A DNA stretch of 64,000 nt from Nonomuraea gerenzanensis (GCF_020215645.1 NZ_CP084058.1:10230001-10294000), one strand, 5' to 3'; positions 20,488 to 30,176 are shown, numbered from the stretch's first letter. The notes: generated by a model not told the origin, from the sequence alone. Made by a program: numbers and translations.

Positions 20488-21813
20488 TCATTCGGTACGG
20501 GCGGGGGCCGCGGGCAGGGCCGGGACGGCGGCGGCGACGGCCGTGCCCCGGCCGGGCCCGGACTCGACCTCCAGGGTGCCGCCCACGCCGCGCACCCGCT
20601 GCCGCATGCCGTCCAGCCCGAAGCCGTCAGAGGGCCGCTGCGGGTCGAAGCCCGTCCCGTCGTCTCGGACGTCGAGGAGGATGGCTTCGTCCGTGTACGA
20701 CAGAGTGAGGCCCGTCCTGGTGGCATTGGCGTGCTTCGCCACGTTCGCCAGGGCTTCCTGAGCGACCCGGAACAGCGCCGCCTCCACCTCGGCGGCCACG
20801 GCGACCGGGGTGCCGGTGACCTCGAACCGCAGGTCCACGCCGGCCGCCTGCGCCCACGACTCGGCCATGTGACCGAGCGCGTCCGGCAGCTCCGCGTCCT
20901 CCAGCGGCTCGGGCCGCAGCGCCCGTACGGATCTGCGGGTCTCGGACAGGCCGCGGCGGGCCAGCTCGGCCGCCCGGTCGAGGTGGCGGCGGGCGTCCTC
21001 GCCCTGGGCGCGGCCGGCGGCGGAGAGCTGGCCGATCAGCGCGACCAGGTCCTGCGCGAGCGTGTCGTGGATCTCGCCGGCCACCCGGTGCCGCTCGTCG
21101 AGCACGCCCGCCCGGCGGGCCTGGCCCAGGAGCCTGGCGTTCAGCTCGGCGTTCTCGTCCATGGCCGCGCGCAGGCGCTCGACCAGGCGGCGGCGCCTGT
21201 CGTGCTCGGCGGAGACGTACCAGCCGGCCAGGACCAGCGGCACGGCCACGCCGGCGATGACGGTGAGCAGGGTCGTCCCGGCCTCCGGGCCTGCCTGGCT
21301 GGTGACGTTGATCAGCGCGGTGAGCGTGACGCCGGCCATGACGAGGCGGCCGGGGAGCAGCGCGATGGCCAGGGGGTAGCCGGTCGAGGCGAACACCACG
21401 AAAGCCTGGCTCCTGGTGGCCAGGGCGGCGGCGAGGATCAGGAGGATGAGGTAGTGGGCGACGACGAGCGCCCTGCGGGTGTCGCGGCGGGGGTGGAGCC
21501 ACGGGATGGGGGCGAGCCACCCGGCCGCCACCAGGGCCAGCGGCGGCCACGGCACCGCCGCCCACAGCGCGACGACACCCGCACCCCAGCCACCGCCCGC
21601 CGCGCCGCCCGCGCCGCCCGCGCCGTCCGCGCCGCCCGCGCCGCCCGCGCCGTCCGCGCCGTCCGGGCCGCCCGCGCCGCCCACGCCCTCGGGCAGGATC
21701 GCGCCCGGCCAGGCGCCCGCGTCCTGGCTCGCCGCCAGGACCACCGAGATCGCGAGCAGCGCGTACGCCAGCCCCGCGTACACCCACCTCTCACGCCCGT
21801 CCACCCAGCTCAT
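20488..21813 (-). CDS. NarX-type sensor histidine kinase
   Basis: This 441-residue membrane histidine kinase of the HisKA_3 family has several N-terminal transmembrane helices (first at about 11-28, others between 80 and 200). The dimerisation/phosphoacceptor motif GEIHDTLAQ carries His249, and the HATPase_c domain has the DVRDDGTGFDP box. Between the first two membrane segments is an in-frame repeat of GGAGGADG-like units (residues 44-75), apparently an expanded extracytoplasmic loop. It pairs with the downstream LuxR-type regulator. The stimulus is unknown. Confidence 0.93.
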   Translation of the reverse strand: MSWVDGRERWVYAGLAYALLAISVVLAASQDAGAWPGAILPEGVGGAGGPDGADGAGGAGGADGAGGAGGAAGGGWGAGVVALWAAVPWPPLALVAAGWLAPIPWLHPRRDTRRALVVAHYLILLILAAALATRSQAFVVFASTGYPLAIALLPGRLVMAGVTLTALINVTSQAGPEAGTTLLTVIAGVAVPLVLAGWYVSAEHDRRRRLVERLRAAMDENAELNARLLGQARRAGVLDERHRVAGEIHDTLAQDLVALIGQLSAAGRAQGEDARRHLDRAAELARRGLSETRRSVRALRPEPLEDAELPDALGHMAESWAQAAGVDLRFEVTGTPVAVAAEVEAALFRVAQEALANVAKHANATRTGLTLSYTDEAILLDVRDDGTGFDPQRPSDGFGLDGMRQRVRGVGGTLEVESGPGRGTAVAAAVPALPAAPARTE

Positions 21814-21922
21814 GCCCCCAAGCCTGGCACGCCGTCAACCGATCGGTGGATGGCCGCCGTCAACCGCTTCTCCACCCCGACGGTCGATGTGGCCGGCCCC
21901 CGCTCAAGGCGACCATCGAGAC

Positions 21923-22846
21923 ATGACCGATCTCACCCGCAGAACCGCCTTCCAGCTCGCCGCCGTCGCCGGCGCGGGAGCCACCGCCGTCTCCCTGCCC
22001 AAGGGTAAGGAAGTGACCACGTTCGTCTTCGTGACCGGCTCGAACGGCACGGCCAGCGGCGACAACGAGCTGGCGCTGCGCGGCCACCGCACCGTCGGCG
22101 TGAGCCTGCCGGGCCACGGCCCGGAGAACCAGCTCCACCGCGCCTACCAGGCCCCCCAGGACCTGGCGAAGCTGGCCACGCTCCCCTCCCCCATGGCGGG
22201 CGTGACGCTGGACGACTACGTCGAGGCCACGGTGGACGTGGTGCGCCGGGTCTCCCGCTACGGCCCGGTGATCCTCGTGGGCGGCAGCCTGGGCGGCTCC
22301 ACCATCACCAAGGCGGCCGACGCGGTGCCCGACCTGATCGACCGCCTGGTCTACATCGGCGCGTACTGCTGCACGAAGCTGCGCTCCCCCGCCGAGTACC
22401 TGGAGACGCCGGAAGGTAAGACGAGCCTGGCGGCGAGCATCCTGCCGGGCGTCGTCGGCGATCCGCGGGTGCTCAAGGCGATCAGGGTGAACTGGCGCAC
22501 GAACGACGCGAAGTTCCTGGACGCGGCGAAGGCGGCGTTCATGGCCGAGGGCACGGAGGGCGAGTTCCTGGCGCTGCTGAACGCGTCGCTGCCGGACGAG
22601 AGCCTGGAGGTGTCGAGCGCGGACGCCAGGGGCCGCAAGGACGCCTGGGGACGGGTGCGGCGCGTGTACGTGCGGCAGTCGCTGGACCGGGTGATCCCGC
22701 CCGCGCTGCAGGACCGCATGATCAGGGAGGCGGACGAGGCGACGCCGGGCAACAGGTTCGAGGTCTTCACGGTGCGTACGCCGCACGCGCCGACCCGCGG
22801 CGCCTATGGGAAGATCACGAAAATCCTGGACGGGCTCGCGAAATGA
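21923..22846 (+). CDS. Alpha/beta hydrolase with Tat-like N-terminus
   Basis: This 307-residue alpha/beta hydrolase has the nucleophile elbow GGSLGGS (Ser in G-x-S-x-G form) at about residues 118-124. The N-terminus carries two arginines followed by a hydrophobic segment (TRRTAFQLAAVAGAGATAVS), a weak Tat-type signal suggesting export. Similarity is to the esterase/salicylate-esterase-like group often annotated simply as alpha/beta hydrolase; the substrate is unknown. It is divergent from the two-component system (about 110 bases between starts) and could be its target. Confidence 0.85.
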   Translation: MTDLTRRTAFQLAAVAGAGATAVSLPKGKEVTTFVFVTGSNGTASGDNELALRGHRTVGVSLPGHGPENQLHRAYQAPQDLAKLATLPSPMAGVTLDDYVEATVDVVRRVSRYGPVILVGGSLGGSTITKAADAVPDLIDRLVYIGAYCCTKLRSPAEYLETPEGKTSLAASILPGVVGDPRVLKAIRVNWRTNDAKFLDAAKAAFMAEGTEGEFLALLNASLPDESLEVSSADARGRKDAWGRVRRVYVRQSLDRVIPPALQDRMIREADEATPGNRFEVFTVRTPHAPTRGAYGKITKILDGLAK

Positions 22847-22877
22847 AAAAACGGACATCTCCTGAGGAGACATCCGT
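22844..22877 (-). terminator. Terminator of tRNA-Gln / hydrolase convergent end
   Basis: A hairpin at 22851-22877 pairs ACGGA and TCTCC with GGAGA and TCCGT around an internal two-base mismatch. On the minus strand it is followed by six T residues overlapping the hydrolase stop. It serves tRNA-Gln and probably also ends the convergent hydrolase transcript. Confidence 0.8.
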
Positions 22878-22886
22878 TTGCAAATG

Positions 22887-22958
22887 CTGGGGTACCAGGA
22901 CTCGAACCTAGACTAACTGAACCAGAATCAGTCGTGCTGCCAATTACACCATACCCCA
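22887..22958 (-). tRNA. tRNA-Gln (anticodon CTG)
   Basis: This 72-base tRNA has acceptor TGGGGTA pairing with TACCCCA. The anticodon stem ACTGA/TCAGT encloses the loop TTCTGGT with anticodon CTG. The discriminator is G, and CCA is not encoded. It lies convergent to the hydrolase gene and has its own intrinsic terminator. Confidence 0.95.
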
Positions 22959-23122
22959 CCGCTGCGATCTCCTTGCGGAGCGCGTTGGCGACGTCCGAAA
23001 GAATAGCCCAGCTCGGGGGCTAAGACCAAAACGATTAGCCGACCCGCCCTCCGCGGCCCCCACCAGTGGCCCGATCGTGCCAAGCTGAAGGGGACAAAAC
23101 ACCACGTGGAGGAGCCCGAGCG

Positions 23123-25093
23123 TTGGCCGAGAATCCGTTCTTCGCCCCAAGCGACCTGCCGTACGAGCTGCCGCCCTTCGCGGACATCCGTGAGGAGCAC
23201 TACCTGCCGGCGTTCGAGCGCGGCATGGCGGAGCAGCTCGCCGAGGTCGAGGCGATCGCGAGCAGCACCGAGACCCCGACGTTCGAGAACACGATCGCCG
23301 CGCTCGAACGGTCGGGCCGGATCCTCGACCGCACGGCCACGGTCTTCTTCAGCATCGCCGCGTCCAACACGACCGACGGCATCATGGAGATCGAGAAGCA
23401 GATCTCCCCGCAGCTCACCCGGCACAGCGACGCGATCCGGCTGAACCGGGCGCTGTGGGCCAGGATCAAGCAGGTCTCCACGGCGGACGCCGAGGAGTCG
23501 TGGCTGCTGGAGAAGTACCGCGACGACTTCATCAGGGCCGGGGCCGACCTGTCCGAGCCGGACCAGGACCGCCTGCGCGCGCTCAACGAGGAGCTGTCGA
23601 AGCTCTCCACGCAGTTCGCGCAGAGCCTGCTCAAGGCTTCCACGGAGTCGGCCCTGGTGGTGACGGACCCGAAGGAGCTCGACGGCTTCGACGAGGCCAA
23701 GATCGAGTCGCTGCGCCAGGACGACGGCACGTACGTGCTGCCGCTGCTCAACTTCACCTGCCAGCCCGGCCTGGCCCAGCTCACCGACCGCGACGTGCGC
23801 CGCCGCCTGTACGAGCTGAGCGTCGGCCGGGCCCCCGGCAACTTCGAGGTGGCGGCCAGGATGGCGGCGCTGCGGGCGGAGCGGGCGGCGCTGCTCGGGT
23901 TCCCCACCCACGCGGCCTACACGGTGGCCGACCAGACGGCCAAGACCGTCGAGGCGGTCGAGGAGATGCTCGGCCAGCTCGTCGGGCCCGCCGTGCGCAA
24001 CGCCGAGCGGGAGGCCGAGGCGCTGGCGGAGCAGGCCGGGTTCCCGATCGAGCCGTGGGACTGGTCGTACTACTCCGAGAAGGTGCGCCAGGCCCGCTAC
24101 GACTTCGACGGCGCGGCCATGCGCCCGTACTTCGAGCTGAACCGGGTCTACCGCGACGGCGTCTTCTACGCGGCCACCAAGCTGTACGGGATCACCTTCG
24201 CCGAGCGGCCCGAGCTGGGCGGTTACCACCCCGACGTGACCGTGTTCGAGGTCTCCGACGAGGACGGCGGCCCGCTGGGGCTGTTCGTGCTCGACCCCTA
24301 CGCCAGGCCGAGCAAGCGCGGCGGGGCGTGGATGAACAACCTGGTCGACCAGTCGTTCCTGTTCGGGCAGCGGCCTGTGGTGATGAACAACCTCAACGTC
24401 ACCAAGCCGGCCTCGGGGCCGACGCTGCTGACCTACGACGAGGTGAACACCGCCTTCCACGAGTTCGGGCACGCGCTGCACGGGCTCTTCTCCCAGGTGC
24501 GCTTCCCGCGCGTCTCGGGCACCAGCGTGCCCCGCGACTTCGTCGAGTACCCGTCGCAGGTCAACGAGATGTGGGTGACCTGGCCCGAGGTGCTGGCCAA
24601 CTACGCCAAGCACCACGAGACGGGCGAGCCGATGCCGGCCGAGCTGGTGGAGAAGCTTACGGCGGCCGAGAAGTTCAACCAGGGATTCAAGACCGTCGAG
24701 TACCTCGCGGCCACGCTGCTCGACTGGGCCTGGCACAAGCTGGCGCCCGGCGAGACCGTGACCGACCCCGAGGCGTTCGAGCTGGCCGCGCTGGAGGCTG
24801 CCGGGATCGCGTTCGCGCTGGTCAGGCCGCGTTACCGGACCAACTACTTCGCGCACGTCTTCTCCGGCGGCTACAGCGCGGGCTACTACTCCTACATCTG
24901 GAGCGAGGTGCTCGACGCCGAGAGCGTGGAGTGGTTCAAGGAGAACGGCGGCCTCACCCGGGCCAACGGCGACCACTTCCGGCGCGAGCTGCTGTCCAGG
25001 GGCGGCAGCCTCGACCCGCTGACCGCCTTCCGCAACTTCCGCGGGCGCGAGCCCAGCATCCAGCCGCTGCTCAAGCGCCGCGGCCTGGACTGA
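23123..25093 (+). CDS. M3 family oligopeptidase (Dcp/OpdA-like metallopeptidase)
   Basis: This 656-residue cytoplasmic zinc peptidase degrades short peptides. The active-site motif H446-E-F-G-H450 lies in AFHEFGHALHG, with the downstream Glu expected in the EYPSQVNEMW block and the substrate loop in GGYSAGYYSYIWSE. Length fits peptidyl-dipeptidase Dcp/oligopeptidase A. The TTG at 23123 is used because GGAGGAG lies eight bases upstream; a more distant start at 23066 has no such site. Its 3' end overlaps the convergent NmrA-type gene by 23 bases. Confidence 0.95.
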   Translation: MAENPFFAPSDLPYELPPFADIREEHYLPAFERGMAEQLAEVEAIASSTETPTFENTIAALERSGRILDRTATVFFSIAASNTTDGIMEIEKQISPQLTRHSDAIRLNRALWARIKQVSTADAEESWLLEKYRDDFIRAGADLSEPDQDRLRALNEELSKLSTQFAQSLLKASTESALVVTDPKELDGFDEAKIESLRQDDGTYVLPLLNFTCQPGLAQLTDRDVRRRLYELSVGRAPGNFEVAARMAALRAERAALLGFPTHAAYTVADQTAKTVEAVEEMLGQLVGPAVRNAEREAEALAEQAGFPIEPWDWSYYSEKVRQARYDFDGAAMRPYFELNRVYRDGVFYAATKLYGITFAERPELGGYHPDVTVFEVSDEDGGPLGLFVLDPYARPSKRGGAWMNNLVDQSFLFGQRPVVMNNLNVTKPASGPTLLTYDEVNTAFHEFGHALHGLFSQVRFPRVSGTSVPRDFVEYPSQVNEMWVTWPEVLANYAKHHETGEPMPAELVEKLTAAEKFNQGFKTVEYLAATLLDWAWHKLAPGETVTDPEAFELAALEAAGIAFALVRPRYRTNYFAHVFSGGYSAGYYSYIWSEVLDAESVEWFKENGGLTRANGDHFRRELLSRGGSLDPLTAFRNFRGREPSIQPLLKRRGLD

Positions 25094-25904
25094 ACCACTC
25101 GGCGTGCTCGGCCGCCCACTGCGCGAACGTGCGCGGTGGGCGCCCCGTCACCTGCTCGACCGTGGCTGTGACCTGGTAGGCGCCCTCCGGCACGTTGCCG
25201 AAGACCTGGATCTGGAACTCGATCAGCTGCTCGGGCACGCCCTCGGCCCGGTAGCGCTCGCGCATCTCGTCCACGGTCAGCTCGCGGAAGGCGATCTCGC
25301 GGCCGATCGCCTCCGACAGGATCCGCACCTTGGCGGGCACGTCGAGCAGCTCGGGGCCGGTGAGGCCGTAGGAGTGGCCCGCGTGGCCGTCCTCGGTGAG
25401 GGCGGTGGCGATCACCGCGCCGATGTCGGCCTCGTGCACCATCGCCGTCCTGGTGGCCGCGAACGGCTCCTCGATCAACCCCTTCGTCCGTACGGGCTCG
25501 GCCCACGCCAGGGCGTTGGCCATGAACTCGGTCGGCTGCACGTAGGTCCAGGCCAGGTCGCTGCCGGTCACGGCGGCCTCCAGCGTGCCGGGCGACCAGC
25601 CGCTGAGCAGCGTGACCTTGCTCACCCCCGCCGCCCGTACCGCCTCGACCAGCTCCGCGCCGTTCTGCAGCGGCGCGTACGCGGAGTCGGCGGCGTCGAT
25701 GAGGTGCACGCCCTCGACGCCCTTCAGCGCGGGCACGATGCTCTCGGTCCGGCTGAGATCGCCCCGCACCACCTCGACCCCTTCGGGCAGCTTGGCCCTG
25801 GCCAGGTCACGTGTCAGGGCGCGCACGCGGTGTCCCGCGTCGAGGAGGTGCGCGACGACGTGCCTGCCCACGGAGCCTGTGGCTCCGGTCACCAAGTAAG
25901 TCAT
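25071..25904 (-). CDS. NmrA-like NAD(P)-binding protein
   Basis: This 277-residue atypical short-chain dehydrogenase-like protein has the Rossmann motif GATGSVGRHV at about residues 7-16 and the NmrA/quinone-oxidoreductase 2 layout. It lacks the classical YxxxK catalytic pair, so it may act as a redox-sensing or NAD(P)H-binding protein rather than a conventional dehydrogenase. ATG 25904 gives MTYLVTGATG. It lies 17 bases after the padR-type gene on the same strand, so the two probably form an operon, and is convergent with the M3 peptidase. Confidence 0.88.
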   Translation of the reverse strand: MTYLVTGATGSVGRHVVAHLLDAGHRVRALTRDLARAKLPEGVEVVRGDLSRTESIVPALKGVEGVHLIDAADSAYAPLQNGAELVEAVRAAGVSKVTLLSGWSPGTLEAAVTGSDLAWTYVQPTEFMANALAWAEPVRTKGLIEEPFAATRTAMVHEADIGAVIATALTEDGHAGHSYGLTGPELLDVPAKVRILSEAIGREIAFRELTVDEMRERYRAEGVPEQLIEFQIQVFGNVPEGAYQVTATVEQVTGRPPRTFAQWAAEHAEWFSPGRGA

Positions 25905-25921
25905 ACCGGCGACGTTAGGCA

Positions 25922-26467
25922 CTAATGCGGCACGTTCAGTTCCGCGATTCGCTGGCGTAGCCATTCTTTCTCCGCCTGGCTGGAGGCGCGGGCGATCAGC
26001 AGCATGCCGCGGCGGTAGGGGTCGGGCTCGTCGCGCGCCCTGACCGGCCGGCCGCCCTCGTGGAAGAAGCTCGCGGGCGCCTCCAGGAAGGCCAGCCTGC
26101 GGCTCAGCACCTTGACCTGGTCGGCCGGGTCGGGCAGCGCCGACAGGAACGCCAGCAGCGCGAAGAACCGCGCCTGGTCGCTGATGTCGAGGTCGGCGGG
26201 CTCGCGCAGCCGCCGCAGCAACTCCTCGCGGCCGGCCTGCGTGATCGTCAGCACCTGCCTGCGCGCGGCCGCCGCCCCCGCCTCCTCGTGCCGCTCGACC
26301 AGGCCCTTGGCCTCCAGCCTGGCGATCGCCGGGTAGAGCGCGCCGTCGCTGACCGGCCGCAGGTGGCCGGTCAGCGAGGTCAGGCGGGACTTGAGCTCGT
26401 AGCCGTGCATGGGCCGCTCGTTGAGGAAGCCCAGGATCGTGAGAGCGAGGTCGGCGCCGCTTGCCAT
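25922..26467 (-). CDS. PadR family transcriptional regulator (first of two)
   Basis: This 181-residue PadR regulator has an N-terminal winged helix (LALTILGFLNERPMHGYELK, then DGALYPAIARLEAKGLV) and a helical Vir-like C-terminal dimerisation region. PadR proteins repress neighbouring efflux or detoxification genes and dissociate on binding a ligand. The start could also be the ATG nine bases upstream at 26476; neither has a strong ribosome-binding site. It is divergent from the MATE transporter across a perfect 8-bp inverted repeat, the probable operator. Confidence 0.93.
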   Translation of the reverse strand: MASGADLALTILGFLNERPMHGYELKSRLTSLTGHLRPVSDGALYPAIARLEAKGLVERHEEAGAAAARRQVLTITQAGREELLRRLREPADLDISDQARFFALLAFLSALPDPADQVKVLSRRLAFLEAPASFFHEGGRPVRARDEPDPYRRGMLLIARASSQAEKEWLRQRIAELNVPH

Positions 26468-26481
26468 GGGGCGCATCGTAA

Positions 26482-26508
26482 CGCTATACCTCTAATCGAT
26501 GTATAGCG
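26482..26508. promoter_or_regulatory. Palindromic operator between padR and MATE genes
   Basis: CGCTATAC (26482-26489) and GTATAGCG (26501-26508) form a perfect 8-bp inverted repeat with an 11-base spacer. It lies 6-15 bases upstream of the padR start and 13 bases before the MATE ATG. Its AT-rich character within a GC-rich genome and its position in the shared promoter make it the best candidate PadR binding site. Confidence 0.75.
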
Positions 26509-26521
26509 AAGCGAGGTATCG

Positions 26522-27970
26522 ATGATCAGGCTGGCGTTGCCCATCTACGTGGAGCTGCTCACCGCGGTGGTCGCGGTCGGCGTGATCGACCTGCTCTGGG
26601 TGTCGGGGCTGGGCGAGGCGGCGATCGCGGCCGTCACCGTGGGCACCACCGCCGAGTACCTGGCCTACGGGCTCTTCCTGGCCGTGCCCACCGGGGTGAC
26701 GGTGCTGGTCGGGCGGCGTGACGGGCGCGCCCCGCTGGGGCCGGTGATCAGGACGGGCTGGGTCCTGTGGGCGGTCTTCTCGGTGGGCGTGGCGGTGCCG
26801 GGGGTGCTGCTGCGGGAGCCGCTGGCGGCGCTGTTCACCGACTCGCCGGCGCTGACCGCGGACTTCTTCCTGATCTCGCTGGGCGGGCTGCCGGTGTACT
26901 TCGCCCAGACGGTGGTGGACGGGGTGCTGAAGGGGCTGGGGGACACCAAACGGCCCATGCGGCACGCCATCATCTGCAACGTGCTCGTGGTCGTCCTGGA
27001 TCCGCTGTTCATCTACGGGCTGGAGATGGGGGTGCAGGGGGCGGCGGTGGCCACGGTGATCGCGCGGGGGGTCACGCTGGCGATCGCGCTGCGGACCGTG
27101 ACGCGGCTGCGGGAGGCGGCGAACGGCGGTCCGGCCGCGAGCGAGCCGGCTGCCCTCGGCCGGGGCACGAGCGAGCCGGGCGGCTCCGGTCAGGCCGGGC
27201 GCGGGACGGGCGGCGGCGGGCGGGCGATGGCCGGCGAGGTGATCCGTACCGGGTTGCCCATGTCCGGTGATTTCCTGGCACGTGCCCTCGTGGGGATGGC
27301 GCTGGTGGAGATCGTGGCCGGGTTCGGGACGACGGCGGTGGCCGGGTACGGGGTCGGGCAGAAGGTCATGCTGGCCGGGGTGATGGTGTTCTACGCGCTG
27401 CGGCAGGCGGCGATGATCCGCACCGCCCGGTCGGAGCCCGTCAGGTCGCCGCTGGTGCTCGGGCTCGGGTCCGGCGCGGTGGTCGCGGTGGCGCTGAACG
27501 TGGTGGCCGTGCCGGTCGCCGGGTTGTTCGCCGGCGATCCGGCGGTGGCCGTGGAGTTCATGCGGTGGATGGCGCTCTACCTGGTGCCGTTCGGCGGGCT
27601 GATCGCCGTGGGCGGGGTGCTGCAGGCGAGCGGGCGGGGCAACCGGCTGCTCGCCGCCACCCTGGCGGGCTTCGCCGTGCAGTTGCCCCTCGCGTACGTG
27701 CTGAGCGCGTGGCTCGGCCTGACGGGCGTGTGGCTGTCGATGGCCACGGGCGCCGCCGTCAGTCTCGCGGGCACGTCCGCGAGGCTCCGCCCTCCGGCCG
27801 CGCCGACGCGCCCTTCCCCGGACCTCAGCCCTTCAGCCGCGCCGACGCGCCCTTCCCCGGACCTCAGCCCTTCAGCCGCGCCAGAGCCGCGCGCAGGCGA
27901 TCCTGAGCACGCTCCCGCCCCAGCACCTCGATCGACTCGAACAGCGGCAGACCCACCGTCCGGCCGGTGA
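26522..27970 (+). CDS. MATE family efflux transporter with repetitive C-terminal extension
   Basis: This 482-residue MATE-type multidrug/cation antiporter has two related bundles, starting at [13 protein letters not shown] and [18 protein letters not shown]. The segment after [20 protein letters not shown] passes directly to [11 protein letters not shown], so the usual membrane hairpin with the charged loop near helix 8 looks shortened. After the last helix a Pro/Ser/Asp-rich tail (from about residue 425) contains two 13-residue units encoded by a 39-bp tandem repeat. The tail runs 107 bases into the antisense end of gltX. It is divergent from padR, which likely controls it. Confidence 0.85.
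   Translation: MIRLALPIYVELLTAVVAVGVIDLLWVSGLGEAAIAAVTVGTTAEYLAYGLFLAVPTGVTVLVGRRDGRAPLGPVIRTGWVLWAVFSVGVAVPGVLLREPLAALFTDSPALTADFFLISLGGLPVYFAQTVVDGVLKGLGDTKRPMRHAIICNVLVVVLDPLFIYGLEMGVQGAAVATVIARGVTLAIALRTVTRLREAANGGPAASEPAALGRGTSEPGGSGQAGRGTGGGGRAMAGEVIRTGLPMSGDFLARALVGMALVEIVAGFGTTAVAGYGVGQKVMLAGVMVFYALRQAAMIRTARSEPVRSPLVLGLGSGAVVAVALNVVAVPVAGLFAGDPAVAVEFMRWMALYLVPFGGLIAVGGVLQASGRGNRLLAATLAGFAVQLPLAYVLSAWLGLTGVWLSMATGAAVSLAGTSARLRPPAAPTRPSPDLSPSAAPTRPSPDLSPSAAPEPRAGDPEHAPAPAPRSTRTAADPPSGR
27797..27882. repeat. 39-bp tandem repeat covering the gltX 3' end
   Basis: Two exact 39-bp copies (27797-27835 and 27836-27874) are followed by eight bases of a third. The second copy contains the gltX stop codon (27866-27864) and its last codons in antisense. 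The first copy duplicates them beyond the gene end. In the MATE frame the repeat encodes 13-residue units. Confidence 0.9.
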
Positions 27971-29237
27971 TCGCCACCCGCACCGGCGCCTGGGCCTTGC
28001 CGAGCTTGAGCCCGTGGGCGGTGCCGACCTCCTCCAGCGCCTGCTTGAGCGACTCGGGATCCCAGCTCACGATCTCCAGTCGCTCCAGGTAGCCGGTGAG
28101 GATCTCCTCGGCGGCGTTCTTCATCGCCTTGTCCCACGACGCCTGGTCGAAGACCGGCTCCTCCAGGAAGAGGAAGTCGACGTTCTGCCGGATCTCCGAC
28201 AGCACCGCGATGCGCGTCTGCGCCAGCGCGGCGACCTTGCTGAACAGCTCGCGGTCCCAGGAGGGGTCGAGGTAGGGCGCGCAGCGCTCCTCGAAGGTCT
28301 CCAGCGGCAGCGCCCGGATGTACTCGCCGTTGAAGGCCCGCAGCTTCTTCTCGTCGAAGAAGGCGTTGGAGGCGTTGACGTCCTCGAACCGGAACAGCGG
28401 CACCATCTCCGACCACGGCATGATCTCGCGGTCCTCGCCGGGGCCCCAGCCGAGCAGCATCAGGTAGTTGACCATCGCCTCAGGCAGGTAGCCCTCGGCG
28501 CGGTAGTCCTCCAGCGCCACCTTGTCGCGCCGCTTGGACAGCTTCTTGCGCTGCTCGTTGACGATCACCGGCAGGTGCGCCCAGACCGGCGGGGTCGCGC
28601 CCAGCGCGGGCCAGAGCAGCTCCTGCCTGGCGGCGTTGGGCATGTGCTCCTCGCCGCGGGCCACGTGGGTGATGCCCTGCGTGATGTCGTCGACGGCGTT
28701 GGCCAGCACGTACAGGGGGGAGCCGTCGCTGCGCGCGATGACGAAGTCCTCCTGGGCGTTGTTGGGGAACTCCACCCGGCCGCGCACCAGGTCGTTCACC
28801 ACCGTGACGCCCTCGTCGGGCGTGCGGAAGCGCACCGCGCCGGCGCTGAGCCCGCGCTCGCGGCAGTGGCCGTCGTAGCCCTTGTCCTTGGAGCCCGTAC
28901 GCTCCTGGACCTGCTCGCGGGTGCAGTCGCAGTAGTAGGCCTTGCCGTCGGCGAGCAGCTTGGCCACGGCCTCGCGGTGCTGCGGCTCGTAGGCCGACTG
29001 GAAGTAGGGGCCCTCGAACACCGGGTTGGTGCCGTTGATGCCGATCCAGTCGAGCGCCGAGATGATGCCCTCGGTCCACTCCGGCCGGTTGCGGGTGGCA
29101 TCGGTGTCTTCGATGCGCAGGATGAACCGCCCCTTGGACTGCTCCGCCACAGCCCAGTTGAACAGCGCGGCGCGGGCGCTGCCCACGTGGAACATGCCGG
29201 TTGGAGACGGGGCGAACCGCACCCGTACGTCAGTCAC
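27864..29237 (-). CDS. gltX: Glutamyl-tRNA synthetase
   Basis: GltX charges tRNA-Glu with glutamate; in most actinobacteria the non-discriminating form also charges tRNA-Gln. The 457-residue class I synthetase has the HIGH-type motif HVGS at 17-20 and the KMSKS-type motif KLSKR at 232-236. A zinc knuckle with Cys103, Cys105, Tyr121 and Cys125 is present. The start is GTG 29237, six bases after AAGGTGG, overlapping the FAH gene stop by eight bases. The 3' end lies in a duplicated 39-bp unit and overlaps the convergent MATE frame. Confidence 0.97.
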   Translation of the reverse strand: MTDVRVRFAPSPTGMFHVGSARAALFNWAVAEQSKGRFILRIEDTDATRNRPEWTEGIISALDWIGINGTNPVFEGPYFQSAYEPQHREAVAKLLADGKAYYCDCTREQVQERTGSKDKGYDGHCRERGLSAGAVRFRTPDEGVTVVNDLVRGRVEFPNNAQEDFVIARSDGSPLYVLANAVDDITQGITHVARGEEHMPNAARQELLWPALGATPPVWAHLPVIVNEQRKKLSKRRDKVALEDYRAEGYLPEAMVNYLMLLGWGPGEDREIMPWSEMVPLFRFEDVNASNAFFDEKKLRAFNGEYIRALPLETFEERCAPYLDPSWDRELFSKVAALAQTRIAVLSEIRQNVDFLFLEEPVFDQASWDKAMKNAAEEILTGYLERLEIVSWDPESLKQALEEVGTAHGLKLGKAQAPVRVAITGRTVGLPLFESIEVLGRERAQDRLRAALARLKG

Positions 29238-30006
29238 GGGAGACCACCTTGTTCGTGAGTGTGCCGATGCCTTCGATGCCGACGCTGACCTCGTCACCGA
29301 TCTCGAGCGGGCCGACGCCCGCCGGCGTGCCGGTCAGGATGACGTCGCCGGGGATCAGCGTCATGACCGCGCTGACGTAGGCCACCAGCGCGGGGATGTC
29401 GTTGATGAGCTGGCTGGTGCGCCCGCTCTGCCGGATCTCGCCGTTGACCGTGGTCGTCAGCGCCAGGTCGCTCGCGTCGAGATCGGTCTGGATCCACGGG
29501 CCGAGCGGGCAGAACGTGTCGAAGCCCTTGGCCCGCGTGAACTGCACGTCCTTCTTCTGCAGGTCGCGCGCGGTCACGTCGTTGGCGCAGGTGTAACCGA
29601 AGATGACGTCCTTGACCCGCTCGACCGGCACCTCGCGGCAGAGCCTGCCGATCACCACGGCCAGCTCGCCCTCGAAGTCGACGCGGTCGGACAGCGACGT
29701 GGGGTAGGCGATGCTCTCGCCGTGGCCGATCACCGTGGTGGACGGCTTCATGAAGATGAGGGGCTCTTCCGGCACCTCGTTGCCCAGCTCGGCCGCGTGC
29801 TCGGCGTAGTTTCTGCCGATGGCGATCACCTTGCTCGGCAGCATCGGGGCCAGCAGCTTCACCTGGGACAGCGGAAGCCGCTCGCCGGTGAACTGCACCT
29901 GCCCGAAGGGATGGCCGGAGATCGCGGAGATGAACTCCTCGCCGGGCCCGCCCTCGACCACGCCGAACGAGACGCCTTCGCCTGTGGAGAACCTCGCTAT
30001 ACGCAC
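29230..30006 (-). CDS. Fumarylacetoacetate hydrolase (FAH) family protein
   Basis: This 258-residue protein of the FAH superfamily includes fumarylpyruvate hydrolases and 2-hydroxyhepta-2,4-diene-1,7-dioate isomerases. The metal-binding acidic residues lie in [11 protein letters not shown] (Glu pair) and [13 protein letters not shown]. The N-terminal domain is present. Close homologues are regularly found upstream of gltX in actinobacteria, where the substrate is unknown and a housekeeping role such as oxaloacetate-tautomer handling has been proposed for relatives. It overlaps gltX by eight bases, so translation is coupled. Confidence 0.93.
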   Translation of the reverse strand: MRIARFSTGEGVSFGVVEGGPGEEFISAISGHPFGQVQFTGERLPLSQVKLLAPMLPSKVIAIGRNYAEHAAELGNEVPEEPLIFMKPSTTVIGHGESIAYPTSLSDRVDFEGELAVVIGRLCREVPVERVKDVIFGYTCANDVTARDLQKKDVQFTRAKGFDTFCPLGPWIQTDLDASDLALTTTVNGEIRQSGRTSQLINDIPALVAYVSAVMTLIPGDVILTGTPAGVGPLEIGDEVSVGIEGIGTLTNKVVSRD

Positions 30007-30176
30007 CTGACAAGGCTATCGCCGCCGCCGGAGGGGTCCGTCACGTTTTTCGCGCGCCACCCCGCGCGAGTCAGGAGCTGTCCATTTTTGGGCCCGGAGT
30101 CCGTTTTGAGGGGCTTCGGGGGTGTAGCAGCGGTTATCTACGCCCATGGAGCAGACACCGAAGGGGGTGACGGATC

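Noticed and set aside
22928..24976. Long open frame antisense to the M3 peptidase
   Set aside because: The sense strand shows HEFGH and family blocks. The antisense frame begins inside the tRNA-Gln region.
30103..30125. SigB-like promoter (GTTTT ... GGGTGT) before the Asp23 operon
   Set aside because: The spacer is 12-13 bases rather than the usual 14-16 and the -10 is imperfect. Interesting because asp23 is SigB-dependent in Staphylococcus, but not supportable by eye.
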